Assembly: GCF_002104765.1 (NCBI RefSeq)
Contig: NZ_NCXM01000001.1
Span: 62,001-126,000, forward strand
Direction of reading: 5' to 3'
Length of the DNA: 64,000 nt
Origin: Mycolicibacterium vulneris
Lineage (GTDB): Bacteria; Actinomycetota; Actinomycetes; Mycobacteriales; Mycobacteriaceae
In this document: one piece after another, positions 33,730-41,036 of the stretch
Layout: each line of letters opens with the position of its first letter
Numbering within the stretch: the first letter of the stretch is position 1
Made by a program: the position numbers and the translations under genes
The notes under the pieces: model-generated
The model's input: the letters and a program-made list of their open reading frames with translations, nothing else
Database searches by the model: none
Told to the model about the DNA's origin: nothing

Positions 33730-34320
33730 TCAGGCCCGATTGATTACCGGATCATTCAGCCTTAGCACCTTCAGGGTCCGGAACACCGTGCTTCGGCTTA
33801 CGCCAAAAAGGGTCGTCAGCTCACTTACCGGCTCGCCCTGTTGGTAGAGGCGCAGCAGTCTCTTTTGTTGGGCCGCATCAAGTTTCATGGGTTTGGTCGC
33901 TGGCAGCCCTCGGGTGATACGCGCTTCACGAGACGCCGCACGGCGCTCTTTTCCTAGTTCAAATTCCAATTCCGCGATCGTGGCCATGATGCTGGTGACA
34001 GCACGTCCCGTCGGGGTGCTGGTGTCGACCCCTTCCCGGAGAGATCGAACATGAACGCCGCGAGTGGTCAGCTCATGGAGGGCAGTTGCCACTTCCCGGA
34101 CGGAACGCCCGAGCCGGTCTACGGCGACGACCACAAGTTGATCGCCTTCACGAAGCCAGCCCATGCACTCCGCCCAACCCGGTCGGTCGCTACCGGCGCG
34201 GCCGGAGGCGGTGTCGGTGAAGACCCGGTCGGGAGTGATGCCTGCGGCGCCGACGGCGTCGTGCTGCTGATCGATGGACTGCTGGCCGGTGGACACCCGG
34301 AAGTACGCGGCGGTGCTCAT
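33730..34320 (-). CDS. serine resolvase/invertase
   Basis: 196 aa from the ATG at 34320 (MSTAAYFRVSTGQQS; catalytic Ser in RVSTGQQS). Complete small serine recombinase: TDTASGRAGSDRPGW, LVVVAVDRLGRSVREV, GVHVRSLREGVDTSTPTGRAVTSIMATIAELEFE, and a C-terminal HTH (SELTTLFGVSRSTVFRTLKVL). Typical of Tn3-type or plasmid resolvases. It is intact and sits between the ClpC-KAP gene and the nuclease-like genes, so it may mark a transposable segment that brought part of the cargo. No inverted repeats or transposase were found. Confidence 0.85.
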   Translation of the reverse strand: MSTAAYFRVSTGQQSIDQQHDAVGAAGITPDRVFTDTASGRAGSDRPGWAECMGWLREGDQLVVVAVDRLGRSVREVATALHELTTRGVHVRSLREGVDTSTPTGRAVTSIMATIAELEFELGKERRAASREARITRGLPATKPMKLDAAQQKRLLRLYQQGEPVSELTTLFGVSRSTVFRTLKVLRLNDPVINRA

Positions 34321-34550
34321 GTTCATATGGAACCGTTGCGGTCCGACAATTCATCCGGTGTCAGATTCGGGTGAATTCGGACTCGCTTGTGACACTGGGA
34401 TATCGGACTCTTCGACGTGGGCTAATCGGTGGGCTGTGGACCAGCTCGTGCGGGTCTCGAATGTTTAGAAACGACACTTCGTATGAAGATAGATATGGCA
34501 GGCGGTGTTTCGTCGCAGAACTGTCAGACCGCCCTAGCTACGCTCGATGA

Positions 34551-35498
34551 ATGATCCACGAGCATCACGAGTGGCTCGCCGACGTGAACGAGTCCATCGT
34601 GGAGTCGTACGAGCGGGAACAAGAGCAGGCACGCCAGCGGGGACGTGTCCAGGAGACAGGTCACGGTGTCGAGTCTCGCTGGGACGAGGTGCTATCTGAT
34701 TGGCTGCCGCCGCAGTATGAGGTTGAGAAGCGGAAGTACCTGCTACTCGAAACCGAGGACGGTCCACCGCAGACCAAGGAAACTGACCTTGTCGTCTTCC
34801 ACCCCCACTACCCAGAAAAGCTTCGCAAGAAGCACCATGTCCTTGCATCAGGGGTAGCAGCTGCGTTCAGCGTTAGGCGAACGATACGCCGAGACGACGT
34901 CCAGGAAGCTTTCGAAGATGCGATAACCCTCCGTCGAGGGATGAAGGTACGGGAGGGGACTCTCAAGGCTCACTTGATCCCTCCGGTCTTCTTTGGGCTG
35001 CTCGGTGAATCCCACGATTGGAAGGCTCCCGACAGCACTCCAAAAGAGAATATAAAAGCCATAACAAATGAGTTTGATCGAGATCTTGTCAAATCTCCCC
35101 GCGAAGGACTCGACCTGCTCTGTATCGCGGATCTCGGAACATGGAGCCGAACAACTGCCGTGCTGCCTCAGAGATTCATGGCAGCACAGGCATGGCCGGA
35201 AGATGTCAGGATAGCCTTCACTGGCAGCACTGAGATTGAATCTCTTGTCTTGTCGGGCATGCGTCACGACTATGAACAAACAAATCTGTCACCACTGACT
35301 AATTTGATCGGGTCATTGTGGGGGATGCTGGCGATCAACGACCCCGCACTTAAACCACTTGCACATGGTCTTCGCATCACGAAGACAGTGGACGCTAGTG
35401 GCAACCTCAATATGGGGTCGGGACCCTACAAACTTGCCGACGTGGCTACCCCGAAGATCGCTGATGGATACCGGAATCACGAACCGTGGTCTTTCTAG
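34551..35498 (+). CDS. DUF6602-like protein, restriction-endonuclease-like fold
   Basis: 315 aa. The N-terminal half follows the DUF6602 pattern: GVESRWDEVLSDWLPPQYEV (where the family has E...LR.FLP..Y.V), PPQTKETDLVVFH (the acidic strand) and HVLASGVAAAFSVRRTIRRDDVQEA, where the family's (V)E(V)K strand would lie. Here that strand reads AAFSVRRTI, so the Glu and Lys of a PD-(D/E)xK site are not obvious. DUF6602 proteins are frequent in bacterial defence regions. The C-terminal half (LLCIADLGTW, IAFTGSTEIESLVLSGMRHD) is unassigned. Transcribed alone on the + strand. Confidence 0.55.
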   Translation: MIHEHHEWLADVNESIVESYEREQEQARQRGRVQETGHGVESRWDEVLSDWLPPQYEVEKRKYLLLETEDGPPQTKETDLVVFHPHYPEKLRKKHHVLASGVAAAFSVRRTIRRDDVQEAFEDAITLRRGMKVREGTLKAHLIPPVFFGLLGESHDWKAPDSTPKENIKAITNEFDRDLVKSPREGLDLLCIADLGTWSRTTAVLPQRFMAAQAWPEDVRIAFTGSTEIESLVLSGMRHDYEQTNLSPLTNLIGSLWGMLAINDPALKPLAHGLRITKTVDASGNLNMGSGPYKLADVATPKIADGYRNHEPWSF

Positions 35499-35676
35499 CT
35501 GTCCGGTGCACCTACCTAACCGCTAGCCCTGTAATCCCTTGTTCCGCTTCATCTTTCGTAACAAGCTTGACAGCGGGTCAAAGACATGAGGTGTGTTGGT
35601 TCTAGATGCAGCGGAAATCATTGAGCGTTCACGAATCTAATCCCCTTGGCCCGTAACAGATTAGGAAGCTGTGACC

Positions 35677-36942
35677 TTACCCGTCGTCGCCGGATGCGTC
35701 GAGGGCGAGCTGTGCAGACTCGAAGATATCGACTTGCTCAATGGGCACCGTGAACGGGTCGCCTTCGAATACCGTGCCGTACCCGTGTGCCGTCACGGTG
35801 TAGGTGACGGTCACCTCGCTCAAAGCTGTGTCCCGCAGCACCAGCACCACGTCATCACGGGTGTGACGCCATGGCGGGTGAGGGCGTAGCTCGGCGAGAG
35901 TGATGGTGACTTCGAGATCCCCATCGCCGTTGTGGTCCCATCTAACCGGGTAGTCAGCGGGGAGTGCCGGTTTGAACTGCAGCATTGACGCGGTCTTGAA
36001 CGGACCGTATGCCGGTGGCTCCCAATCTGGATCCTTTAGCCTCTCCCACTCGAATTCCTCCAGGCGGGCGAACTCAAGCCCTGCGGCACCGTGGAATGTC
36101 AGTATTACCTGCACGTTCATCAGGAAGGATTTTGCGAGGTTGGTGATGCGAAATCGCAAGCCGGGCCAGGTAATCGATGCGAGATAGTCCTGGCAAGCGT
36201 CCCACCTGTCCTCTAGTTGGCGACGCACCTCGACTACACGCTGGGCGATTTCTTCGTCCGAAATAGGTTGTGCGGCTTCGTCTGAGGTCCCGTAGCCCAG
36301 TGCTTGGATTACCGATACTGCGGGCAAGGCCCTCGCAAGGTTGGGTGGGTTGGAACGCAGTTCATCGTTGTGTTCGTGCAACGACTCCTCTTCCATTTTG
36401 ACGAGGGCATCCAACAGCTCACCGTCGCGGATGAAGCTGCGAGCCGCACCGATTACTTCTGCGGTGACTAGGATCGGAGGTGGCCCAGCAGGAATCCCTA
36501 GAAATTGTTCCCGCACCCCCGCCATGTGCGGACGGTCAAGGACAGTCGTGACCCGCTCTAGGTGATACAGCTCGACCTTCGTGTCTCCGCCCACTTTGCC
36601 CAGTTCCTCGCGTTCGGCCAGACGTAACTCCTGGTTGGTCACAAAGGCAATGCCTACCGGTTTCGGCTTCTTCGACTCTGCCTTCTCAACGTCAGACGTG
36701 AGTTTGTCCGTAATCTCCTTGGTGCTTTGCTGGCCACGCGGAAAGTACACCGCCATAACCCACGGCTCGCCGTCCTTCTGGATCAGTGCGTCAGCGCCAC
36801 CATCCTTACCCCCAAGCGGATGCGAAGGGTCGATGCTCTCGAACCCCTCCTCGTCTAGGATCAGGGCCGCCATCCGCTCCGATGGAGCCTGACCCAGCGT
36901 CCACTCCAGAAGTAGGTGCCAGGTCTCGTCGAATCGCCTCAT
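35677..36942 (-). CDS. protein with N-terminal restriction-endonuclease-like domain
   Basis: 421 aa from ATG 36942 (MRRFDETWHLLLEW). Residues about 20-110: SERMAALILDEEGFESIDPSHPLGGKDGGADALIQKDGEPWVMAVYFPRGQQS, then FVTNQELRLAERE. This is the GGxDGGxD...YF(P) arrangement of Mrr-like nuclease domains found at the front of several defence proteins. The remaining roughly 300 residues (VIGAARSFIRDGELLDALVKME; then beta-rich FRITNLAKSFLMNVQVILTFHG) have no named family. A role as a DNA-targeting effector is inference from the domain and its neighbours. Confidence 0.55.
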   Translation of the reverse strand: MRRFDETWHLLLEWTLGQAPSERMAALILDEEGFESIDPSHPLGGKDGGADALIQKDGEPWVMAVYFPRGQQSTKEITDKLTSDVEKAESKKPKPVGIAFVTNQELRLAEREELGKVGGDTKVELYHLERVTTVLDRPHMAGVREQFLGIPAGPPPILVTAEVIGAARSFIRDGELLDALVKMEEESLHEHNDELRSNPPNLARALPAVSVIQALGYGTSDEAAQPISDEEIAQRVVEVRRQLEDRWDACQDYLASITWPGLRFRITNLAKSFLMNVQVILTFHGAAGLEFARLEEFEWERLKDPDWEPPAYGPFKTASMLQFKPALPADYPVRWDHNGDGDLEVTITLAELRPHPPWRHTRDDVVLVLRDTALSEVTVTYTVTAHGYGTVFEGDPFTVPIEQVDIFESAQLALDASGDDG

Positions 36943-37217
36943 GCGTCCTATCGTGCCGGTCAACACCCCGCAATCGGAGATGACACCCACTTCAACGCCG
37001 AGGGGCCTAGCGAACGTCCTGGGCTGACTTACACTGAACGTGCTTCACGAGATGCGCCGACAAGCCCCGGCTCGGCGCACACCAACCCCACGCTCGCGGG
37101 TGGTCCGGGTGACGAAGCGGTCGGCACCAACCGGTGTAGGCAAGAGCGCCTTCGTTTTGGAGGCTCGGAAAAACACGGAGTCTCGATGTTGTTCTCGACG
37201 GTCAGACAGAGGCACCT

Positions 37218-37487
37218 ATGAGTGCTGTGCGCGGCTGGATCGACCAGCCGTCGTCCACTATGGAGCAGGTGCGCGAGCAGTGGATAGCCAGCCACCGGGA
37301 GCAAGGTCATGAACCCTATGCGGCCCCCACCCAGGAGAACCCCGAGCGCTGGGAATGCAAGTGCGACCCAGCCGCCGTCTGGACTGCCGTCTGGCGCATC
37401 TTGACGCCCCCACAAATCAGGCAGAAGTTCGCCCACCTGAGGAGGAAAGGCCGGAACAAGGCCGCCGCAACCTCGAAGTTCACGTAG
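37218..37487 (+). CDS. small hypothetical protein
   Basis: 89 aa from ATG 37218. Reads MEQVREQWIASHREQGHEPYAA and PERWECKCDPAAVWTAVWRILTPPQIRQKF with a basic end. Only two cysteines, close together (ECKCD). Codon third positions are GC-rich as in real genes. The shifted frame just after it (HVAEIQLNREAKNAELRKLATA, to 37561) also looks protein-like, so the gene may once have been longer. Function unknown. Confidence 0.5.
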   Translation: MSAVRGWIDQPSSTMEQVREQWIASHREQGHEPYAAPTQENPERWECKCDPAAVWTAVWRILTPPQIRQKFAHLRRKGRNKAAATSKFT

Positions 37488-37645
37488 CCGAGATCCAGCT
37501 CAATAGGGAGGCCAAGAACGCCGAGCTGCGCAAGCTCGCAACAGCCGCATCCTGGCCCTGAAGATCAGTGCCAGGTACGCGAGGGCGACGCGGGCTCGAC
37601 GAACAATGACTGCCGAAATCGTCACGGCGAGATCGGCCGGGCTGC

Positions 37646-38206
37646 CTACTCGGGACAGAACATCGCCAACTGCGCTCGTTGCCTGTCGGTGAGGATGAGC
37701 GCTGGGTTCGTCGACCGAGGATAGATCTCGGCCGCATTCCATTGGGCGACGCGAACACTGGTTGCAATCCCGATCTTGGATCCGGCCTCCCGCAGCTCTG
37801 CCAGCAAGTCCTCGGATCTAAACAAGTACACGGACTGGATGCAAAATGGTCTCAGCGTTCCCCGCGAGGAGCCGAGGTTGCTCTTGGGGCCTGTGAAGAT
37901 GAGGTAGTAATCCAGTGCGGGGCTTTCGGTCACATCGAGCGAACCGTATTGCTGCAGATAGGTTTTGACGTTGACTGTGTGTCCTGCCAACGGTCCAGTG
38001 GTGAAGTGCCCATCGAACGCGGTGTTGTTGGCCGTCGCCGCCAGTTCGATGTCGAAGACCTTGGCGGCGATCCATTCGCCGATGTCCCCGACCGTTGCCG
38101 GTCGGTTCAGGATCGCCCCAATTCGGGCGTCGATCGAGTTGCGCTCCCTGATCAGTGCGGCGAACTCGGCGAGCTGTGCTTCATCAACATCAAGTGCCTC
38201 ACCCAT
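37646..38206 (-). CDS. DUF6998-domain protein
   Basis: 186 aa. Matches the DUF6998 pattern: RPATVGDIGEWIAAKVFDIELA (about 35-56), FTTGPLAGHTVNVKTYLQQYGSLDV, DYYLIFTGPKSNLGSSRGTLRPFCIQSVYLF and GIATSVRVAQWNAAEIYP near the end. The N-VK pair in VNVKTY and the upstream acids are reminiscent of a nuclease core, and members often occur near restriction or other defence genes. It diverges from the TIR gene across about 180 bp, so they may share control. Exact role unknown. Confidence 0.62.
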   Translation of the reverse strand: MGEALDVDEAQLAEFAALIRERNSIDARIGAILNRPATVGDIGEWIAAKVFDIELAATANNTAFDGHFTTGPLAGHTVNVKTYLQQYGSLDVTESPALDYYLIFTGPKSNLGSSRGTLRPFCIQSVYLFRSEDLLAELREAGSKIGIATSVRVAQWNAAEIYPRSTNPALILTDRQRAQLAMFCPE

Positions 38207-38387
38207 GGGGACCGAGTATCGCAGACACTGCCGACGAGTGGCCGATAACTGTCAGCACCCCCTGTCAAACTCGCGGGATGATCATCATTGATCCCATCTT
38301 TCGGAGGGTGCTCGCCAAAAGCCCGGTTGATTCCGGTGAGAGGATGTTCTCTTCACTACCGCCCGCTTCGACGCTAGGAAACGTACA

Positions 38388-39410
38388 TTGCTAAGCCGAG
38401 CCGACCGATTGGGCCTGATCCTGCGGATCGCTGATCACTTGCTGAGCAGTCCCGACATGCCGTGGCACCGCATGGTCTTCGCTCTCGACAGCCTCGGGTT
38501 CGACACAGCAGGCGACACTCTTGAGCAGATGATGGGCACAGGGACCGACGAGCAGGTATGCGAGTTGGCCCTCGCTTTCGGGTTGGATCTTCCGCCAGGA
38601 GCAGCTACGTCCACTTCGGCCACGACAACGACGACACGGGTCGCGGCGGCGCAGCCCTTGTTTATTTTCGGGTCCCACCTCAGCAAGCACAAGGCATTCG
38701 TCGGCGAAGTCGGTCAGGAACTGGCCGCGTTCGGCATCAACTTATTTGTTGCACACGACACCATTACCCACGACACCGCTTGGGAGGACGAGATCAGAAA
38801 GGCGCTTGACCGCGCCGACGCCGGACTGGTGTTCGTGCACGACGGACTGAAGGACAGCCCGTGGTGCGATCAAGAAATCGGTTGGCTCCAAGGACGGCAT
38901 GTCCCGGTAATGGCGCTCAGATTCGATGCCACACCTTACGGTTTCTTCGCGAGGTACCAGGCGCAGCCGGTACCGTGGGACACCGACGCTCGCACCATCG
39001 CGCAGATGACAGTCGATCGGATCGCCGCCAGGCCGGAACTCGCCTCGGCTTTCGCCGCATCGTTGGTGGCCTCGATGAAGGTTGTGAATACTTTCGACGC
39101 AACCAGGGCGCGATGGCGACACCTACGAGGGCTTGACAACCTCGACGCGAAATTGTGCTCACAGCTTCTCGAAGCGGCGAAGACCAATAACCAGATCTAC
39201 TGGGCGACATCGCCGTGGGACGGCGAATCAGGCGAAACCATCAACCGATTGATCATCGCGTTTCTCCGGCGCCAGCCCGGTGGCGCTACCATCGCGCCAG
39301 ACCTCGACGCCTATGAAAAGTACCTGGACGCGCTGGACACGCAAGGCAAAGGGCTATACACCCTTCACGACAACCCGCCGCCAGGTACGGTGACGGGTGT
39401 AGCCCGCTAA
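38388..39410 (+). CDS. TIR-domain protein
   Basis: 340 aa with a TTG start after TAGGAAA. Residues 1-70 form a small helical domain (RADRLGLILRIADHLL ... VCELALAFGLDL), then a Thr/Ala linker and the TIR domain at about 90-200: LFIFGSHLSKHKAFVGEVGQEL, AWEDEIRKALDRADAGLVFVHDGLKDSPWCDQEIGWLQGRHVPV. The glutamate in DQEIGW (about 163) is in the position of the catalytic Glu of NAD-cleaving TIRs. The C-terminal 210-340 is unassigned. Bacterial TIR proteins are commonly abortive-infection effectors; no cyclic-nucleotide or other sensor was identified beside it. Confidence 0.75.
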   Translation: MLSRADRLGLILRIADHLLSSPDMPWHRMVFALDSLGFDTAGDTLEQMMGTGTDEQVCELALAFGLDLPPGAATSTSATTTTTRVAAAQPLFIFGSHLSKHKAFVGEVGQELAAFGINLFVAHDTITHDTAWEDEIRKALDRADAGLVFVHDGLKDSPWCDQEIGWLQGRHVPVMALRFDATPYGFFARYQAQPVPWDTDARTIAQMTVDRIAARPELASAFAASLVASMKVVNTFDATRARWRHLRGLDNLDAKLCSQLLEAAKTNNQIYWATSPWDGESGETINRLIIAFLRRQPGGATIAPDLDAYEKYLDALDTQGKGLYTLHDNPPPGTVTGVAR

Positions 39411-39659
39411 CCTCCGCACCGATACGACGGTCAACGTCCGTCGTAGACCTTACTCGGACCGATGACCCCCGAGTGTCGCACCGGTACAACGCTATTGGCG
39501 GTATTGCGCGGGTTCGTCGCCAGTTCCTGATCACCGACATGCATCGACAGCTTCCACCGGGACCAGGTCGATCGCGGTGACAAGATCGTCAAGCCCTTGG
39601 GCTCGAATCACGGTGACAATGACGGGCCCCGATGAATGGTCGGGGCCCGCCTTTGCCTA
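39411..39659. other. short gap with a degenerate repeat of the 40,757 region
   Basis: Positions about 39523-39590 (TTCCTGATCACCGACATGCA onward) resemble 40757-40830 (TTCTGATCACCGATATACAA onward) including a shared GTCGATCGCGGT. It looks like a decayed paralogue of the start of the hypothetical gene at 40751. Otherwise only the terminator-like hairpin at 39623. Confidence 0.4.
39623..39649. terminator. perfect 10-bp hairpin, terminator-like
   Basis: CGGGCCCCGA pairs exactly with TCGGGGCCCG around a TGAATGG loop; followed by CCTTTGCC rather than a T-run. It lies between the convergent TIR gene and the small minus-strand gene ending at 39660, where a bidirectional terminator is expected. Confidence 0.6.
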
Positions 39660-39905
39660 TCACCAATGGCAGTTCGCCAGCTCCTGAGCGATGTTCTCCA
39701 AGGTGTCGCCCTCGCCACGCAAGAAGGCGTTGGGTGCTGCTGCCGCTCCCGTGTGTCGGTTACCGGCGGAATCACCGATCAACACGTACATGCCGTAGTT
39801 GTCGGCTGAACGGTCACGAGTGCGGTTGCGTCGCAACAGAAACCCTTTGCGCTTGGCTTCGCGCCGGAGACGGTTTTCGAGTGTCTTGTGCTCATGATTA
39901 TTCAT
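39660..39905 (-). CDS. small basic protein of mobile-element type
   Basis: 81 aa from ATG 39905 with AAGGAG upstream. The frame is open to 40043, but the ribosome site decides. Reads LENRLRREAKRKGFLLRRNRTRDRSADNYGMYVLIGD ... FLRGEGDTLENIAQELANCHW. Similar short basic proteins recur in mycobacterial islands and prophages, function unknown. It diverges from the HTH genes starting at 40139. Confidence 0.65.
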   Translation of the reverse strand: MNNHEHKTLENRLRREAKRKGFLLRRNRTRDRSADNYGMYVLIGDSAGNRHTGAAAAPNAFLRGEGDTLENIAQELANCHW

Positions 39906-40138
39906 AGGAAACTCCTTGTTCGTGGTTTTGGTATCACAAATCAGCCAAGCGGAACTCGGTGTGGAAGCGTCACCAATGAAGCTGCGCCTGGCTAATGCCA
40001 TGCCACGAACAGTCGGAACGAATCCCGCACTGGCTTCCTGCACTGATAACGATGCGGCTGCCCGACGTGTTCCCGAAGTAGCGCGCTACCGAAGACAGCG
40101 CACCGTTCGCCGTCGTGGGCTGACTGTGATCGCCGGTC

Positions 40139-40351
40139 GTGTCAAATCAAATTCCGCCACATGCGACGCCTGCCGAACTCGCTGAGTATCTCCACACCAC
40201 CACCGCTTCGCTCGCCCAGGATCGTTACCGGGGTACTGGCCCAAAGTTCATCAAGCGCGGCCGTCGGGTGCTCTACCGGTGGTCAGACATCTTGGAATGG
40301 TTGGAAAGCAACACGTTTCAACTTACTAATGATCCGAGACGGCAGCGGTGA
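40139..40351 (+). CDS. AlpA/excisionase-like HTH protein
   Basis: 70 aa, GTG start. Reads ATPAELAEYLHTTTASLAQDRYRGTGPKFIKRGRRVLYRWSDILEWLE, the winged-helix layout of excisionases and AlpA regulators (helix 2, then P.F.K.GRRVLYR and a D-LE-WL end). The stop overlaps the next start (GTGA). It is a second excisionase candidate, far from the integrase, which suggests the island contains parts of more than one element. Confidence 0.78.
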   Translation: MSNQIPPHATPAELAEYLHTTTASLAQDRYRGTGPKFIKRGRRVLYRWSDILEWLESNTFQLTNDPRRQR

Positions 40352-40422
40352 GCGACACCTCTGACCGGTTGGCCCAGGCATTGCGCGACCTCATCAAGGA
40401 AGCCGTGCAAGAAGCCCGTTGA
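40348..40422 (+). CDS. short 5' segment of a probably frameshifted HTH gene
   Basis: 24 codons (MSDTSDRLAQALRDLIKEAVQEAR) started by GTGA overlap with the previous gene. This is the typical N-terminus of longer mycobacterial HTH proteins. It stops at TGA. Shifting by +1 at CGT-TGA-G gives an uninterrupted continuation ERDRRTLPPERVVERPELPG ... CPWCSKKH that enters the HTH frame at 40517. Either the gene carries a one-base insertion or a frameshift event is used. Confidence 0.45.
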   Translation: MSDTSDRLAQALRDLIKEAVQEAR

Positions 40423-40516
40423 GCGGGACCGTCGGACATTACCGCCTGAACGTGTTGTTGAACGCCCGGAGCTTCCAGGCGATTTCGATCGGTGCCCATG
40501 GTGCAGCAAGAAACAT

Positions 40517-40705
40517 ATGCGGCACCTCGTGCCGGTCAAGGAAGCCCGGGAGCAGCTCGGTGGCATCAGTCCCACCACGTTCTACGCACTGGTAAAGGAA
40601 GGCGAACTGTCGCTCGTGAAGATCGGCCGCCGGTCATTCGTTCAGGCCGAAGAACTCGATGATTTCGTTCGGCGAAAGCGACAGTGGGCCCGGGGTCCCC
40701 AATGA
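40517..40705 (+). CDS. excisionase-like HTH protein or 3' part of the frameshifted gene
   Basis: 62 aa from ATG 40517, or the C-terminal part of a roughly 118-residue protein that begins at 40348 if the frameshift is bridged. Reads LVPVKEAREQLGGISPTTFYALVKEGELSLVKIGRRSFVQAEELDDFVRRK, a canonical AlpA-like winged helix. No good ribosome site precedes ATG 40517, and the same frame is open and protein-like upstream to about 40410 (with a CPWC motif). I favour one longer ancestral gene. Confidence 0.6.
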   Translation: MRHLVPVKEAREQLGGISPTTFYALVKEGELSLVKIGRRSFVQAEELDDFVRRKRQWARGPQ

Positions 40706-40750
40706 CCGGCTCAGTCCCAACGACGGGCTCCTTAACACACAAGAAATCAG

Positions 40751-41026
40751 GTGGCCAGCGTTCTGATCACCGATATACAACGACAACCGCCGCCGACCAT
40801 GTCGATCGCGGTCACCACGGGGATCGTCAGGGTGATGGCCTTCGCCTCGGATCGCTTCGCGCTCGGTGTCATCCATACCCGGTTGGACGCGAGCCGGTCA
40901 GTATCGGCTCCGACGGGGCCCGAGGATCTGCTCGGACCGCGCAGCCACCGGGATGACATGCCGTATCGAAAGAAGGACTTGTCGGCGCCATCTGGTACCA
41001 AGCCCTTGACGATACTTCTGAGTTGA
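40751..41026 (+). CDS. hypothetical protein
   Basis: 91 aa, GTG start. VASVLITDIQRQPPPTMSIAVTTGIVRVMAFASDRFALGVIHTRLD then a charged tail. Codon third positions are strongly GC-rich, which supports coding. It ends 10 bp before the beta-helix gene. A decayed copy of its first roughly 25 codons lies at 39,523. Family not recognised. Confidence 0.45.
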   Translation: MASVLITDIQRQPPPTMSIAVTTGIVRVMAFASDRFALGVIHTRLDASRSVSAPTGPEDLLGPRSHRDDMPYRKKDLSAPSGTKPLTILLS

Positions 41027-41036
41027 GGGCTATCCA

